The notes below the pieces were generated by a model that ran no database searches, was not told the origin of the DNA, and saw nothing but the letters and a program-made list of their open reading frames with translations. The translations under genes and the position numbers were made by a program. A stretch of DNA of 7,410 nucleotides from Syntrophaceae bacterium UBA4778 (GTDB lineage Bacteria > Desulfobacterota > Syntrophia > Syntrophales > UBA4778): the NCBI GenBank assembly GCA_002403175.1, contig DHHG01000147.1, positions 1 to 7,410 of the forward strand. Direction: 5' to 3'. Shown here in pieces: positions 1 to 6,691 of this stretch; position 1 is the stretch's first letter; each line of letters begins with the position of its first letter.

Positions 1-1346
1 TGATCGGTTTTGGAGCCAAGGCCGGTTTGGTTCCACTGCATGTCTGGCTTCCGGAGGCCCATCCTGCAGCTCCCAGTCATGTATCCGCCCTCATGTCCGG
101 GGTAATGATCAAAACAGGCATATACGGAATTTTACGAACGCTCACTTTCTTACCGGAAATGCAGGCCTGGTGGGGTTGGTCCCTGATTATCGCCGGGGCG
201 ACATCCGGCATACTCGGCGTCCTGTTCGCTATTGCACAACATGACATTAAACGATTACTGGCCTATCACAGTGTAGAGAACATCGGCATCATTACCCTTG
301 GAATCGGAATCGGCATCCTCGGAATAAACAGCAACTATCCGTTAATCGCTATTGCCGGATTTTCCGGAGCTCTCCTGCACGTCATCAACCACGCATTTTT
401 CAAAGGACTTCTTTTTCTCGGGGCAGGAGCCGTATTTCATGCAACCGGAACAAGGGAAATAGACAAGCTCGGCGGACTCATTAAGCGCATGCCCTGGACT
501 GCGGGCGCTTTTTTGATCGGCGCCATCGCCATTTGTGGAATCCCGCCATTTAATGGATTCATAAGCGAGTTCATGATTTATTTCGGTGCATTCCAGGGTT
601 CGATTTCCGGAATTGCGGGCGTGCTCTTGCCTGCTGTTTGCACCATCGCGTCATTGGCTCTCATCGGCGGATTGGCATTAGCCTGTTTTACAAAATCATT
701 CGGAGTCATTTTCCTGGGCGAGTCCCGAAGCGATTATCCTCTAAACATGCGCGAGGCAGATACAGCCATGCAACTCCCGATGTGGATCCTTGCCGCATGC
801 TGCACACTGATTGGCATCTGCGCGCCGCAGATAATTCCCGTCCTGGCCCCTATTGTCGTGCAGGTTACAAAGATGCAACCGGCAATCATCTCAGAGCACC
901 TTTACGCCTCATCCGCACTATTCTCTCAGATTATATGGGCAATGGTTGCCATGGCTGCGTTTGTCGGAATTATATCAGGCCTGCGATTCTGTCTTTTGCG
1001 GAATCGAAAAATTGATCACCAGGTTACATGGGATTGCGGATATGCCCGGCCTTCTGCGCGCATGCAATATACCGGATCATCTTTCGCGGAACCTCTGGTA
1101 ACCCTTTTCCATCGGGTATTGCGCACGCACCATAAGATTGCTTTGCCGAAGGGAGCTTTTCCTCCTGCGGCTTCTTACGAAACGCACACACCCGATGTCT
1201 TTCACGATTATTTATTCCGGCCCGTTTTCAAATGGATCGACCATAGATTAGAAAAGCTGCACTGGTTTCAGCAAGGAAGTATTCAGATCTATATTCTCTA
1301 TATTGCGGGAACACTCATCGCGCTGATGATATGGAAGCTGTGGTGA
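1..1346 (+). CDS. hyfB: HyfB-type antiporter-like membrane subunit, 5' truncated by window edge
   Basis: This is the C-terminal part (about 447 residues) of a NuoL/MrpA-type ion-translocating subunit of a hydrogenase-4-like complex. The open frame reaches the left edge (first full codon at base 3), so the true start is outside; E. coli HyfB has about 670 residues. The fragment opens in the conserved stretch IGFGAKAGLVPLHVWLPEAH, whose lysine (visible residue 6) matches the channel lysine of NuoL transmembrane helix 7. It is followed by SALMSGVMIKTG, KRLLAYHSVENIGI, and NHAFFKGLLFL, where K134 of the visible part matches the helix 12 lysine of NuoL. The tail motif WDCGYARPSARMQYTGSSF is typical of HyfB rather than of NuoL or Mrp proteins. 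All visible proton-path residues are present, so it should be functional. It lies directly upstream of the HyfC-type gene. Which ion it moves cannot be told from sequence. Confidence 0.95.
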   Translation, partial: IGFGAKAGLVPLHVWLPEAHPAAPSHVSALMSGVMIKTGIYGILRTLTFLPEMQAWWGWSLIIAGATSGILGVLFAIAQHDIKRLLAYHSVENIGIITLGIGIGILGINSNYPLIAIAGFSGALLHVINHAFFKGLLFLGAGAVFHATGTREIDKLGGLIKRMPWTAGAFLIGAIAICGIPPFNGFISEFMIYFGAFQGSISGIAGVLLPAVCTIASLALIGGLALACFTKSFGVIFLGESRSDYPLNMREADTAMQLPMWILAACCTLIGICAPQIIPVLAPIVVQVTKMQPAIISEHLYASSALFSQIIWAMVAMAAFVGIISGLRFCLLRNRKIDHQVTWDCGYARPSARMQYTGSSFAEPLVTLFHRVLRTHHKIALPKGAFPPAASYETHTPDVFHDYLFRPVFKWIDHRLEKLHWFQQGSIQIYILYIAGTLIALMIWKLW

Positions 1347-1348
1347 TC

Positions 1349-2245
1349 ATGGATACTTTCTCGATCGTAATTCAGCCTTTTCTGGCTTTCCTATTTGCCC
1401 CTCTCTTTCTGGGAGTTACGAACAAGACCAAGGCCTATTTTGCCGGTCGAAAGGGACAACCTCTGCTCCAGTTCTATTATGAACTATGGAAGCTTTTACA
1501 CAAAGGGGCGGTTTACAGTCATTCCACATCGTGGATTTTCCGATTCGCCCCTGTCATTACATTAGCCTCGGTTGCAACCGCAGCATTGACTGTACCGTTG
1601 AGCGGTGAAATTGCTCTCTTTTCTTTCAATGGCGATTTGATCCTTTTTGCCTATATTCTCGCTCTTTCAAGGTTTTTCACCGTAATTGGCGCCCTGGATA
1701 CAGCATCCAGTTTTGAAGGGATGGGCGCAAGCCGCGAAGTAACCTTCTCGGCGCTGGCCGAGCCTGCTTTTCTTCTGGCATTAACGGCTGTTGCCAAGCT
1801 TACGGATCATTTTTCTCTTTCCCGGATGTTCTCCGCCCTGTCGCTTGAGACCTGGACTCACGAAACCGCCACCCTGCTCTTTTCGTCAGCTGCAATGCTG
1901 ATTGTCGTTCTGGTCGAGAATTGCCGTATGCCTGTTGATGATCCAAATACTCATCTGGAGCTAACGATGATTCACGAGGTAATGATTCTCGATAACAGCG
2001 GTCCTGATCTTGCCCTCATTCTCTATAGCGCCGCTATCAAGCTCTGGCTTTTCAGCGCCTTAATTGTAAATCTGGTTGTGCCTGTTCATGTCCCCGTAAT
2101 ATCTGTCGTGGGCATCCTGGCTACAGCAATCCTTATAGGCATTATTGAATCCATGATGGCGAGACTACAACTGCTCCGTGTGCCGCGCCTCCTGATGATT
2201 GCCCTTGCGTTTTCTGTTTTAGCTCTGGTTTTTGGTATGAGGTGA
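1349..2245 (+). CDS. hyfC: HyfC/HycD (NuoH-like) membrane anchor subunit
   Basis: This 298-residue polytopic protein is the NuoH homologue that joins the peripheral electron-transfer arm to the membrane arm in group 4 hydrogenases and complex I. Seen: KGQPLLQ near residues 35-41, SREVTFSALAEP at about 128-139 (the acidic NuoH-like loop), ENCRMPVDDPNTHLE at about 190-204 followed by LTMIHE, and roughly eight hydrophobic segments. Its length is close to that of E. coli HyfC/HycD (a little over 300). I chose ATG 1349 because the protein then begins directly with the first membrane helix and GGAAG at 1333-1337 can act as ribosome binding site, although its spacing of 11 bases is long. An in-frame ATG at 1331 would add six residues and overlap the upstream gene by 16 bases; GTG codons at 1340 and 1343 are also possible. 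It is translationally linked to both neighbours. Confidence 0.93.
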   Translation: MDTFSIVIQPFLAFLFAPLFLGVTNKTKAYFAGRKGQPLLQFYYELWKLLHKGAVYSHSTSWIFRFAPVITLASVATAALTVPLSGEIALFSFNGDLILFAYILALSRFFTVIGALDTASSFEGMGASREVTFSALAEPAFLLALTAVAKLTDHFSLSRMFSALSLETWTHETATLLFSSAAMLIVVLVENCRMPVDDPNTHLELTMIHEVMILDNSGPDLALILYSAAIKLWLFSALIVNLVVPVHVPVISVVGILATAILIGIIESMMARLQLLRVPRLLMIALAFSVLALVFGMR

Positions 2246-2246
2246 T
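2239..2246 (+). promoter_or_regulatory. Ribosome binding site for the HyfE-type gene
   Basis: GAGGTGAT is a strong Shine-Dalgarno sequence that overlaps the stop codon (TGA 2243-2245) of the HyfC-type gene and lies 8 bases before ATG 2255. It supports that start and suggests coupled translation. Confidence 0.75.
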
Positions 2247-2254
2247 TAATTAAT

Positions 2255-2893
2255 ATGTGGGTCGATGTCGTACTGATAACACTGACTTTGATGAATCTTA
2301 TCCTTCTTGGCGCGAGCCGGCTCACTGCGGCGATTCGCATCATTGTGTATCAGGGTATCGTTCTTGGACTGATGCCGTTGCTGATTCACGGTTTCGCCCT
2401 TGATCTCCTTCTTTTCACGATCCTGACTGTGTCTGTTAAAGGCATTCTACTTCCGGCCTGGTTATGGCGTACCGTTAGCAGGCTGGATGTCAACTGGAGA
2501 GACGTCCCTTACATCGGTTACGGTGCATCCATTCTGATCGGTCCGTTAGCTCTGGCCCTCGCTCTCTGGCTCAGTTCGCGCCTTATCCTGCCCCCGCAGG
2601 CAGCGGCTATTTCAGCCATGATTGTACCTGTTGCCCTGTTTACGGTGCTGGTGGGTTTCTTTCTGATTATCAGCCGAAAAAAGGCACTCTCGCAGATTAT
2701 CGGCTATATTGTCCTGGAGAATGGAATTTATACTTTCGGGATTGCTTTTGCAATCCATCAGCCCCTTTTGATCGAAATGGGAATATTACTGGATGTTTTT
2801 GTCGGCGTTTTTGTCATGTGCATTACTTTAACTCACATTGGACACAAGTTTGATCATGTTGATACGGACCGGCTATCCGTCTTAAGGAACTAA
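2255..2893 (+). CDS. hyfE: HyfE-type (NuoK-like) membrane subunit
   Basis: This 212-residue hydrophobic protein has about six or seven membrane segments and matches the HyfE family (E. coli HyfE is about 216 residues), whose C-terminal half resembles NuoK. The diagnostic part is residues 140-181: SRKKALSQIIGYIVLENGIY, then TFGIAFAIHQPLLIEMGILLD. E155 and E174 sit inside helices and are likely counterparts of the two buried glutamates of NuoK that take part in proton transfer; that assignment is by eye. KGILLPAWLWR at 62-72 is also a HyfE-type segment. A strong ribosome binding site lies 8 bases upstream, and the gap to the previous gene is 9 bases. It should sit between the HyfC-type subunit and the antiporter subunits in the membrane arm. 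Confidence 0.92.
   Translation: MWVDVVLITLTLMNLILLGASRLTAAIRIIVYQGIVLGLMPLLIHGFALDLLLFTILTVSVKGILLPAWLWRTVSRLDVNWRDVPYIGYGASILIGPLALALALWLSSRLILPPQAAAISAMIVPVALFTVLVGFFLIISRKKALSQIIGYIVLENGIYTFGIAFAIHQPLLIEMGILLDVFVGVFVMCITLTHIGHKFDHVDTDRLSVLRN
2884..2889 (+). promoter_or_regulatory. Ribosome binding site for the HyfF-type gene
   Basis: AAGGAA, inside the last codons of the HyfE-type gene, ends 6 bases before ATG 2896. This fits well as a Shine-Dalgarno sequence and supports the chosen start, which gives the typical hydrophobic N-terminus MIWALIFIPL. Confidence 0.6.
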
Positions 2894-2895
2894 TT

Positions 2896-4365
2896 ATGAT
2901 CTGGGCATTGATTTTCATTCCACTGGCAGTTTCGTTGATGTGCGCAGGCATTCGCCGGGATACGCCCCGACGTATATTGCTGCTGACCGCCTCTGCCACC
3001 CACACGACCCTTGTAGCCATAAGCTGGGTTATTCAACCGCAAGCTGTTTTTTTCGGGTGGCTTGATCTCGACGCACCCGGTCGATTGTTCCTGAGCATTG
3101 CTAGCGTCCTTTTTCTGGCCGCTTCCGTTTATGCCGTGCAATATCTCCGGGCTGAAACAAGAGGTAGGCGTGAAGACTTCGAGACAGGCATTTTTTTTGT
3201 TAATGCGCCTGAAGCTATTTTCACGGGATGTCTGCTATGCTTTCTTGCGACTATGACGATAGCCTGCATAGGCCGGCATTTCGGCGTCATCTGGGTTGCA
3301 ATGGAAGCAACCACACTGGTCAGCGCCCCCCTAATTTATTTTCATAGACATCAGAGATCCCTGGAAGCAACCTGGAAATACCTTCTCATCTGCTCTGTCG
3401 GGATTGCCCTTGCCTTATTAGGCAATTTTTTCTTGAGCATTGCCGGTTCCATGGTGACCGGCCCCATTTCACTGGGGCTTTCAGATCTGATGTTACATGC
3501 GAAGCAACTCAATATACCCTGGGTTAAAGCAGCATTCATTCTCTTTCTGGTCGGATATGGAACCAAAATGGGACTGGCACCTTTCCATACCTGGCTCCCG
3601 GATGCTCATAGCGAAGCGCCATCCGTTGTCTCCGCCCTTCTATCCGGAGCCCTTTTGAATTGTGCTTTCCTTGGTATCCTCAGGTCATTTCAGGTCTGTT
3701 CCGCTGTGGGTGAAGCCAATTTTGCCAGGGAGCTCCTGATTCTGTTCGGTCTCATTTCCATGGGTCTGGCTGCTGTTTTTATTATACGCCAACAGGATTA
3801 TAAGCGCATGCTGGCATACTCCAGTGTGGAACATATGGGAATCCTCTCGCTTGGAATGGGTCTGGGAGGATCAGCCGTATTCGGCTCCATTCTCCACACC
3901 ATCAATCATTCCCTGACCAAGTCCGCGCTCTTCTTTATAGCGGGAAATATCCTAACGTTGTATCGAACCAAAATAGTGTCCGATGTGCGCGGCCTCATTC
4001 ACCTCAGCCCGATATCAGGAATTGCCTGGCTCGCTGGTATCTTTGCAATCACAGGGTTTCCTCCTTTCGGTGTCTTTATAAGCGAGTTCATTATTGCCAG
4101 GGAGGGTTTTGCGCAGGGTAGTAATATGATCACGTCTCTTTATCTGATTTTTCTCACTGTAATTTTTGTCGGCATTATCGGGATCGCCATTCAAATGGCT
4201 CAAGGTAGAGCGGATGATGTCACCAATCGCCACACCAGCGGCCATTTCTGGGCAGTCATTCCGCCGTTGTTCTTGATTATAATCGTATTCCTGCTGGGCT
4301 TGTATATCCCTGAACCCGTTAATCAAGCCGTTCAGGAAGTTGCTCGAACATTGGGAGGGAACTGA
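2896..4365 (+). CDS. hyfF: HyfF-type antiporter-like membrane subunit
   Basis: This 489-residue protein with about 14 hydrophobic segments is the second antiporter-like subunit, of the NuoL/M/N and Mrp family; E. coli HyfF is slightly longer (about 526). Key residues seen are E137 in WVAMEATTLVSAP (helix 5 glutamate), K224 in GYGTKMGLAPFHTWLPDAH (helix 7 lysine), K303 in DYKRMLAYSSVEHMGI, and H338 and K342 in HTINHSLTKSALFF (helix 12 region). These form the proton path in related subunits, so the protein looks active. It is clearly paralogous to the upstream HyfB-type protein, but at the helix 8 position it has SALLSGALLN where the HyfB-type has SALMSGVMIK. It starts 2 bases after the HyfE-type stop, and its own stop (TGA 4363-4365) shares one base with the next ATG, so expression is tightly coupled. 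Confidence 0.94.
   Translation: MIWALIFIPLAVSLMCAGIRRDTPRRILLLTASATHTTLVAISWVIQPQAVFFGWLDLDAPGRLFLSIASVLFLAASVYAVQYLRAETRGRREDFETGIFFVNAPEAIFTGCLLCFLATMTIACIGRHFGVIWVAMEATTLVSAPLIYFHRHQRSLEATWKYLLICSVGIALALLGNFFLSIAGSMVTGPISLGLSDLMLHAKQLNIPWVKAAFILFLVGYGTKMGLAPFHTWLPDAHSEAPSVVSALLSGALLNCAFLGILRSFQVCSAVGEANFARELLILFGLISMGLAAVFIIRQQDYKRMLAYSSVEHMGILSLGMGLGGSAVFGSILHTINHSLTKSALFFIAGNILTLYRTKIVSDVRGLIHLSPISGIAWLAGIFAITGFPPFGVFISEFIIAREGFAQGSNMITSLYLIFLTVIFVGIIGIAIQMAQGRADDVTNRHTSGHFWAVIPPLFLIIIVFLLGLYIPEPVNQAVQEVARTLGGN
4353..4360 (+). promoter_or_regulatory. Ribosome binding site for the large-subunit gene
   Basis: GGGAGGGA lies at the end of the HyfF-type gene, with its GGAGG core (4354-4358) 6 bases before ATG 4365. 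It fixes the start of the large subunit within a TGATG stop/start overlap. Confidence 0.75.
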
Positions 4366-5870
4366 TGGCAATCCATTCTCCTCTTATTCTCCATAACGGC
4401 CAGACGGCAGATCGGAATGATCTCCCCGTCGTTCCGATCGCCGAATTTCGGGATTTCGTGATTGCAGAGGTTCAGGCGGGTCACCGTATATCTTCTCTGT
4501 TTGCCATCCCTCTGAATAACCAGAATACTTTTCGTCTCATTGCGGTCCTTACAGATGACCGCAACGGCTCGCTTCTTCTATTGTCTGCTGACGTAGAGAA
4601 CGGATATCCCGCAATGACACCCGAATGCATTCAGGCGCACATGTTTGAAAGAGAGATCTTTGAAACCACCGGCATTGTTCCGGAAGGGCATCCATGGCTC
4701 AAACCGGTCCGTTTTCCTCTCCCCTCGCCCGGATCGGAAACATCACCCGCTATGATCGGGATAACAGACTTTTTTTCCATGAATGGGTCTGATGTCCATG
4801 AAGTCGCTGTCGGTCCGGTCCATGCGGGAATCATTGAACCCGGTCATTTTCGATTTCAGTGCCACGGAGAAAAGGTTTTTCATCTGGAGATATCGCTTGG
4901 ATATCAGCACCGCGGGATAGAACGTGGCATAAGACACAATCGACCAAAACGCCTTATCCATTATATGGAAACAATCGCAGGCGACACAACGATTGGCCAT
5001 GCAACAGCCTACTGTCAGCTCATCGAAGCCCTCTCTGCGTGCCCCGTTTCAGGCCAGGTCGAATCATTACGTGGAATCGCACTGGAACTTGAAAGGATCG
5101 CAAACCATGTGGGCGATCTGGGAGCCCTGTCCGGCGATATCGGTTTCCTACCTACCGCATCATACTGCGGGAGAATTCGAGGCGATTTTCTCAATGCGAC
5201 GGCACTGATATGCGGAAACAGGTTCGGAAGGGGTCTTGTCAGGCCGGGGGGAACTTGCTTCGGTCTTGAGAAATCGCGAGTTGAAGAACTTGCCTCCCAT
5301 TGCACGAGAGCATTCAAGGACGCTACCGGTGCCATAGAACTTCTCTGGCATGAGCCGCTGGTTCTGGATCGCTTTGAGGACACCGGAATCATCACACCGG
5401 AGGTATGCCATGATTTTGGCCTGGTAGGGCCTGCTGCCCGTGCGTGCGGAATCGAGCAGGATATTCGTTTTGATCACAGCAGCGGCATTTACAGGTTCTC
5501 TCATATCCCCATTTCCACCTGGCATACGGGCGATGTTTTCAGCCGAGCTTATGTCCGCTGGCTCGAAATTCAACGCTCCTTTGAATTTATTATGGCCCGA
5601 TTGGATCATCTTGCGGGTGAGGCGTTTATGGCCCCTATCCAGCCATCAGCACCCAATAAAATTGCGGCCTCCATGGTTGAGGGTTGGCGGGGTGAAATCT
5701 GCCATGTAGCCTTTACAGATAATGAGGGCAAGCTGGAACATTACAAAATTGTAGACCCCTCTTTTCACAACTGGTCAGGCTTGACAACGGCTTTACGAGG
5801 CATGCAGATATCGGATTTCCCCTTATGCAATAAGAGCTTTAATCTTTCATACTGCGGGTTTGACCTCTAA
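4365..5870 (+). CDS. hyfG: HyfG/HycE-like large subunit lacking the NiFe ligands (Ehr type)
   Basis: This 501-residue protein fuses a NuoC-like domain (about 1-120, ending in the signature FEREIFETTGIVPEGHP at 94-110) to a NuoD/NiFe large-subunit domain (about 145-501; GPVHAGIIEPGHFRF at 150-164, LGYQHRGIER at 178-187, RPGGTCFG at 293-300). In active group 4 hydrogenases two CxxC motifs bind the nickel-iron centre. Here the first region reads ETIAGDTTIGHA (202-213) where HycE has ERICGICGFAHS, so the cysteines become A205 and T208. The C-terminal region reads SFNLSYCGFDL where HycE has SIDPCYSCTDR, so they become S495 and G498, with C497 shifted by one position. The protein ends at residue 501, without the tail that a maturation protease removes. 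The fold is kept, but hydrogenase activity is not expected. It matches Ehr (energy-converting hydrogenase-related) large subunits. The true substrate is unknown. The hyfG symbol indicates homology only. Confidence 0.93.
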   Translation: MAIHSPLILHNGQTADRNDLPVVPIAEFRDFVIAEVQAGHRISSLFAIPLNNQNTFRLIAVLTDDRNGSLLLLSADVENGYPAMTPECIQAHMFEREIFETTGIVPEGHPWLKPVRFPLPSPGSETSPAMIGITDFFSMNGSDVHEVAVGPVHAGIIEPGHFRFQCHGEKVFHLEISLGYQHRGIERGIRHNRPKRLIHYMETIAGDTTIGHATAYCQLIEALSACPVSGQVESLRGIALELERIANHVGDLGALSGDIGFLPTASYCGRIRGDFLNATALICGNRFGRGLVRPGGTCFGLEKSRVEELASHCTRAFKDATGAIELLWHEPLVLDRFEDTGIITPEVCHDFGLVGPAARACGIEQDIRFDHSSGIYRFSHIPISTWHTGDVFSRAYVRWLEIQRSFEFIMARLDHLAGEAFMAPIQPSAPNKIAASMVEGWRGEICHVAFTDNEGKLEHYKIVDPSFHNWSGLTTALRGMQISDFPLCNKSFNLSYCGFDL

Positions 5871-5871
5871 C

Positions 5872-5875
5872 AGGA
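5872..5875 (+). promoter_or_regulatory. Ribosome binding site deciding the start of the small-subunit gene
   Basis: AGGA, just after the large-subunit stop (TAA 5868-5870), lies 5 bases before ATG 5881. It favours this ATG over the in-frame TTG at 5860, which would overlap the upstream gene and add only seven polar residues. Confidence 0.6.
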
Positions 5876-5880
5876 ATACT

Positions 5881-6642
5881 ATGCTAAAAATTTTGCGAAC
5901 ACGCTTTCAGCAAGGTTACCGGACAATTTCATTTCCTATAGGCGAGGCTGTGCTTCCCGATCGATTCCGGGGTAGGCCCGTTATCAACAACAATCAATCC
6001 TGTCCTCCCGGGTGCGAATGCTGCCTTTCCGTTTGTCCCACGGGTGCCATTCATTCTATAAGCGGTCGGATTTCTCTGGATATGGGGAAATGCCTCTTCT
6101 GTAACGCGTGTGTAGATTCATGTCCCAAGGGGAAAATCAGGCTTTCGGAAGAATATCGTATCGCAGCACGGAAACGCGAGGACCTTGTTATCTCCAATGA
6201 TGAGTTAAAGCTTGCCGCTGCACTCGACGCTAAATGTAAACGCGTATTCGGACGATCCTTGGCACTACGCCAAGTCAGCGCAGGAGGATGTAACGCCTGC
6301 GAGGCAGACACCAATGTCCTGACGACAATCGCCTATGATCTTGGCCGCTTCGGCATCCATTTTGTTGCTTCGCCCAGGCACGCAGATGGGGTCTTAATCA
6401 CCGGACCCGTTACGAAGAATATGCAGCTCGCATTGCAGAAAACATATGATGCAATACCCTCACCGAAGTTCGTTATTGCAGTCGGCGCATGCTCTATTTC
6501 GGGAGGACCCTATCTGGATCACCCCGAAACGAATAATGGTGCTGAATCTCTTCTGCCCGTCGATTTATTCATCCCCGGCTGTCCGCCGCATCCCTTATCA
6601 ATTCTCGACGGCCTCCTGCGATTATTGAATAGAATCAGATAG
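5881..6642 (+). CDS. hyfI: Fused ferredoxin (HyfH-like) and NuoB-like small subunit (HyfI-like)
   Basis: This 253-residue protein combines two roles that are separate genes in the E. coli hyf and hyc operons. The N-terminal part (about 1-95) is a double 4Fe-4S ferredoxin: C41, C45, C48 and C52 (CPPGCECCLSVCP, with an unusual C-x3-C start) and a canonical C71, C74, C77 and C81 set (CLFCNACVDSCPK). The C-terminal part (about 115-253) is the NuoB/HycG-type small subunit: GGCNACEAD gives C137 and C140, VGACSISGGPY gives C204, and PGCPPHP gives C234. These are the four ligands of the cluster next to the large-subunit active site, and all are present. The electron chain of three clusters is therefore complete although the NiFe site is lost. 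The gene follows the large subunit by 10 bases and ends the operon as far as can be seen. I chose ATG 5881 for its AGGA site and the N-terminus MLKILRTRFQQGYRT. Confidence 0.92.
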   Translation: MLKILRTRFQQGYRTISFPIGEAVLPDRFRGRPVINNNQSCPPGCECCLSVCPTGAIHSISGRISLDMGKCLFCNACVDSCPKGKIRLSEEYRIAARKREDLVISNDELKLAAALDAKCKRVFGRSLALRQVSAGGCNACEADTNVLTTIAYDLGRFGIHFVASPRHADGVLITGPVTKNMQLALQKTYDAIPSPKFVIAVGACSISGGPYLDHPETNNGAESLLPVDLFIPGCPPHPLSILDGLLRLLNRIR

Positions 6643-6683
6643 GAAGTTATCTTCTTGTCGGAATCAGCTCCCTCTCTGATTTC
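6641..6683 (+). terminator. Possible weak terminator region between convergent genes
   Basis: Two hairpins are visible between the convergent genes. AGGAAG-TTAT-CTTCTT (6641-6656) has a 6-pair stem including one G-U pair. GGAATCAG-CTCCCTCT-CTGATTTC (6660-6683) has an 8-pair stem including one G-U pair. Neither is followed by a clear run of T on either strand, so an intrinsic terminator is only tentative. Confidence 0.25.
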
Positions 6684-6691
6684 CAACCAAT

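Noticed and set aside
27..29. TTG at 27 as start of the HyfB-type gene
   Set aside because: The conserved antiporter motif continues upstream in the same frame to the window edge, so this codon is an internal leucine.
638..1101. Plus-strand open frames inside the HyfB-type gene
   Set aside because: They are out-of-frame shadows of a strongly conserved membrane protein, with basic, low-quality translations.
5015..5609. Two overlapping minus-strand open frames of 126 and 149 codons
   Set aside because: They lie opposite the well-conserved large-subunit gene, resemble no family I recognise, and have no suitable gene context; they are shadows.
5860..5880. TTG at 5860 as start of the small-subunit gene
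   Set aside because: ATG 5881 has a well-placed AGGA site and begins directly with the recognisable N-terminus; the extra seven residues show no conserved feature.
4365..6642. Functional hydrogenase-4 or formate hydrogenlyase catalytic subunits
   Set aside because: All four NiFe cysteine ligands are absent from the large subunit, so the usual database name would mislead.
1..6642. A nuo operon (respiratory complex I)
   Set aside because: Gene order, the HyfE-type subunit, the HyfB-specific tail and the ferredoxin-NuoB fusion match hydrogenase-4-like complexes. NuoA, NuoJ and NADH-module genes are not seen, and the quinone-site residues do not match.
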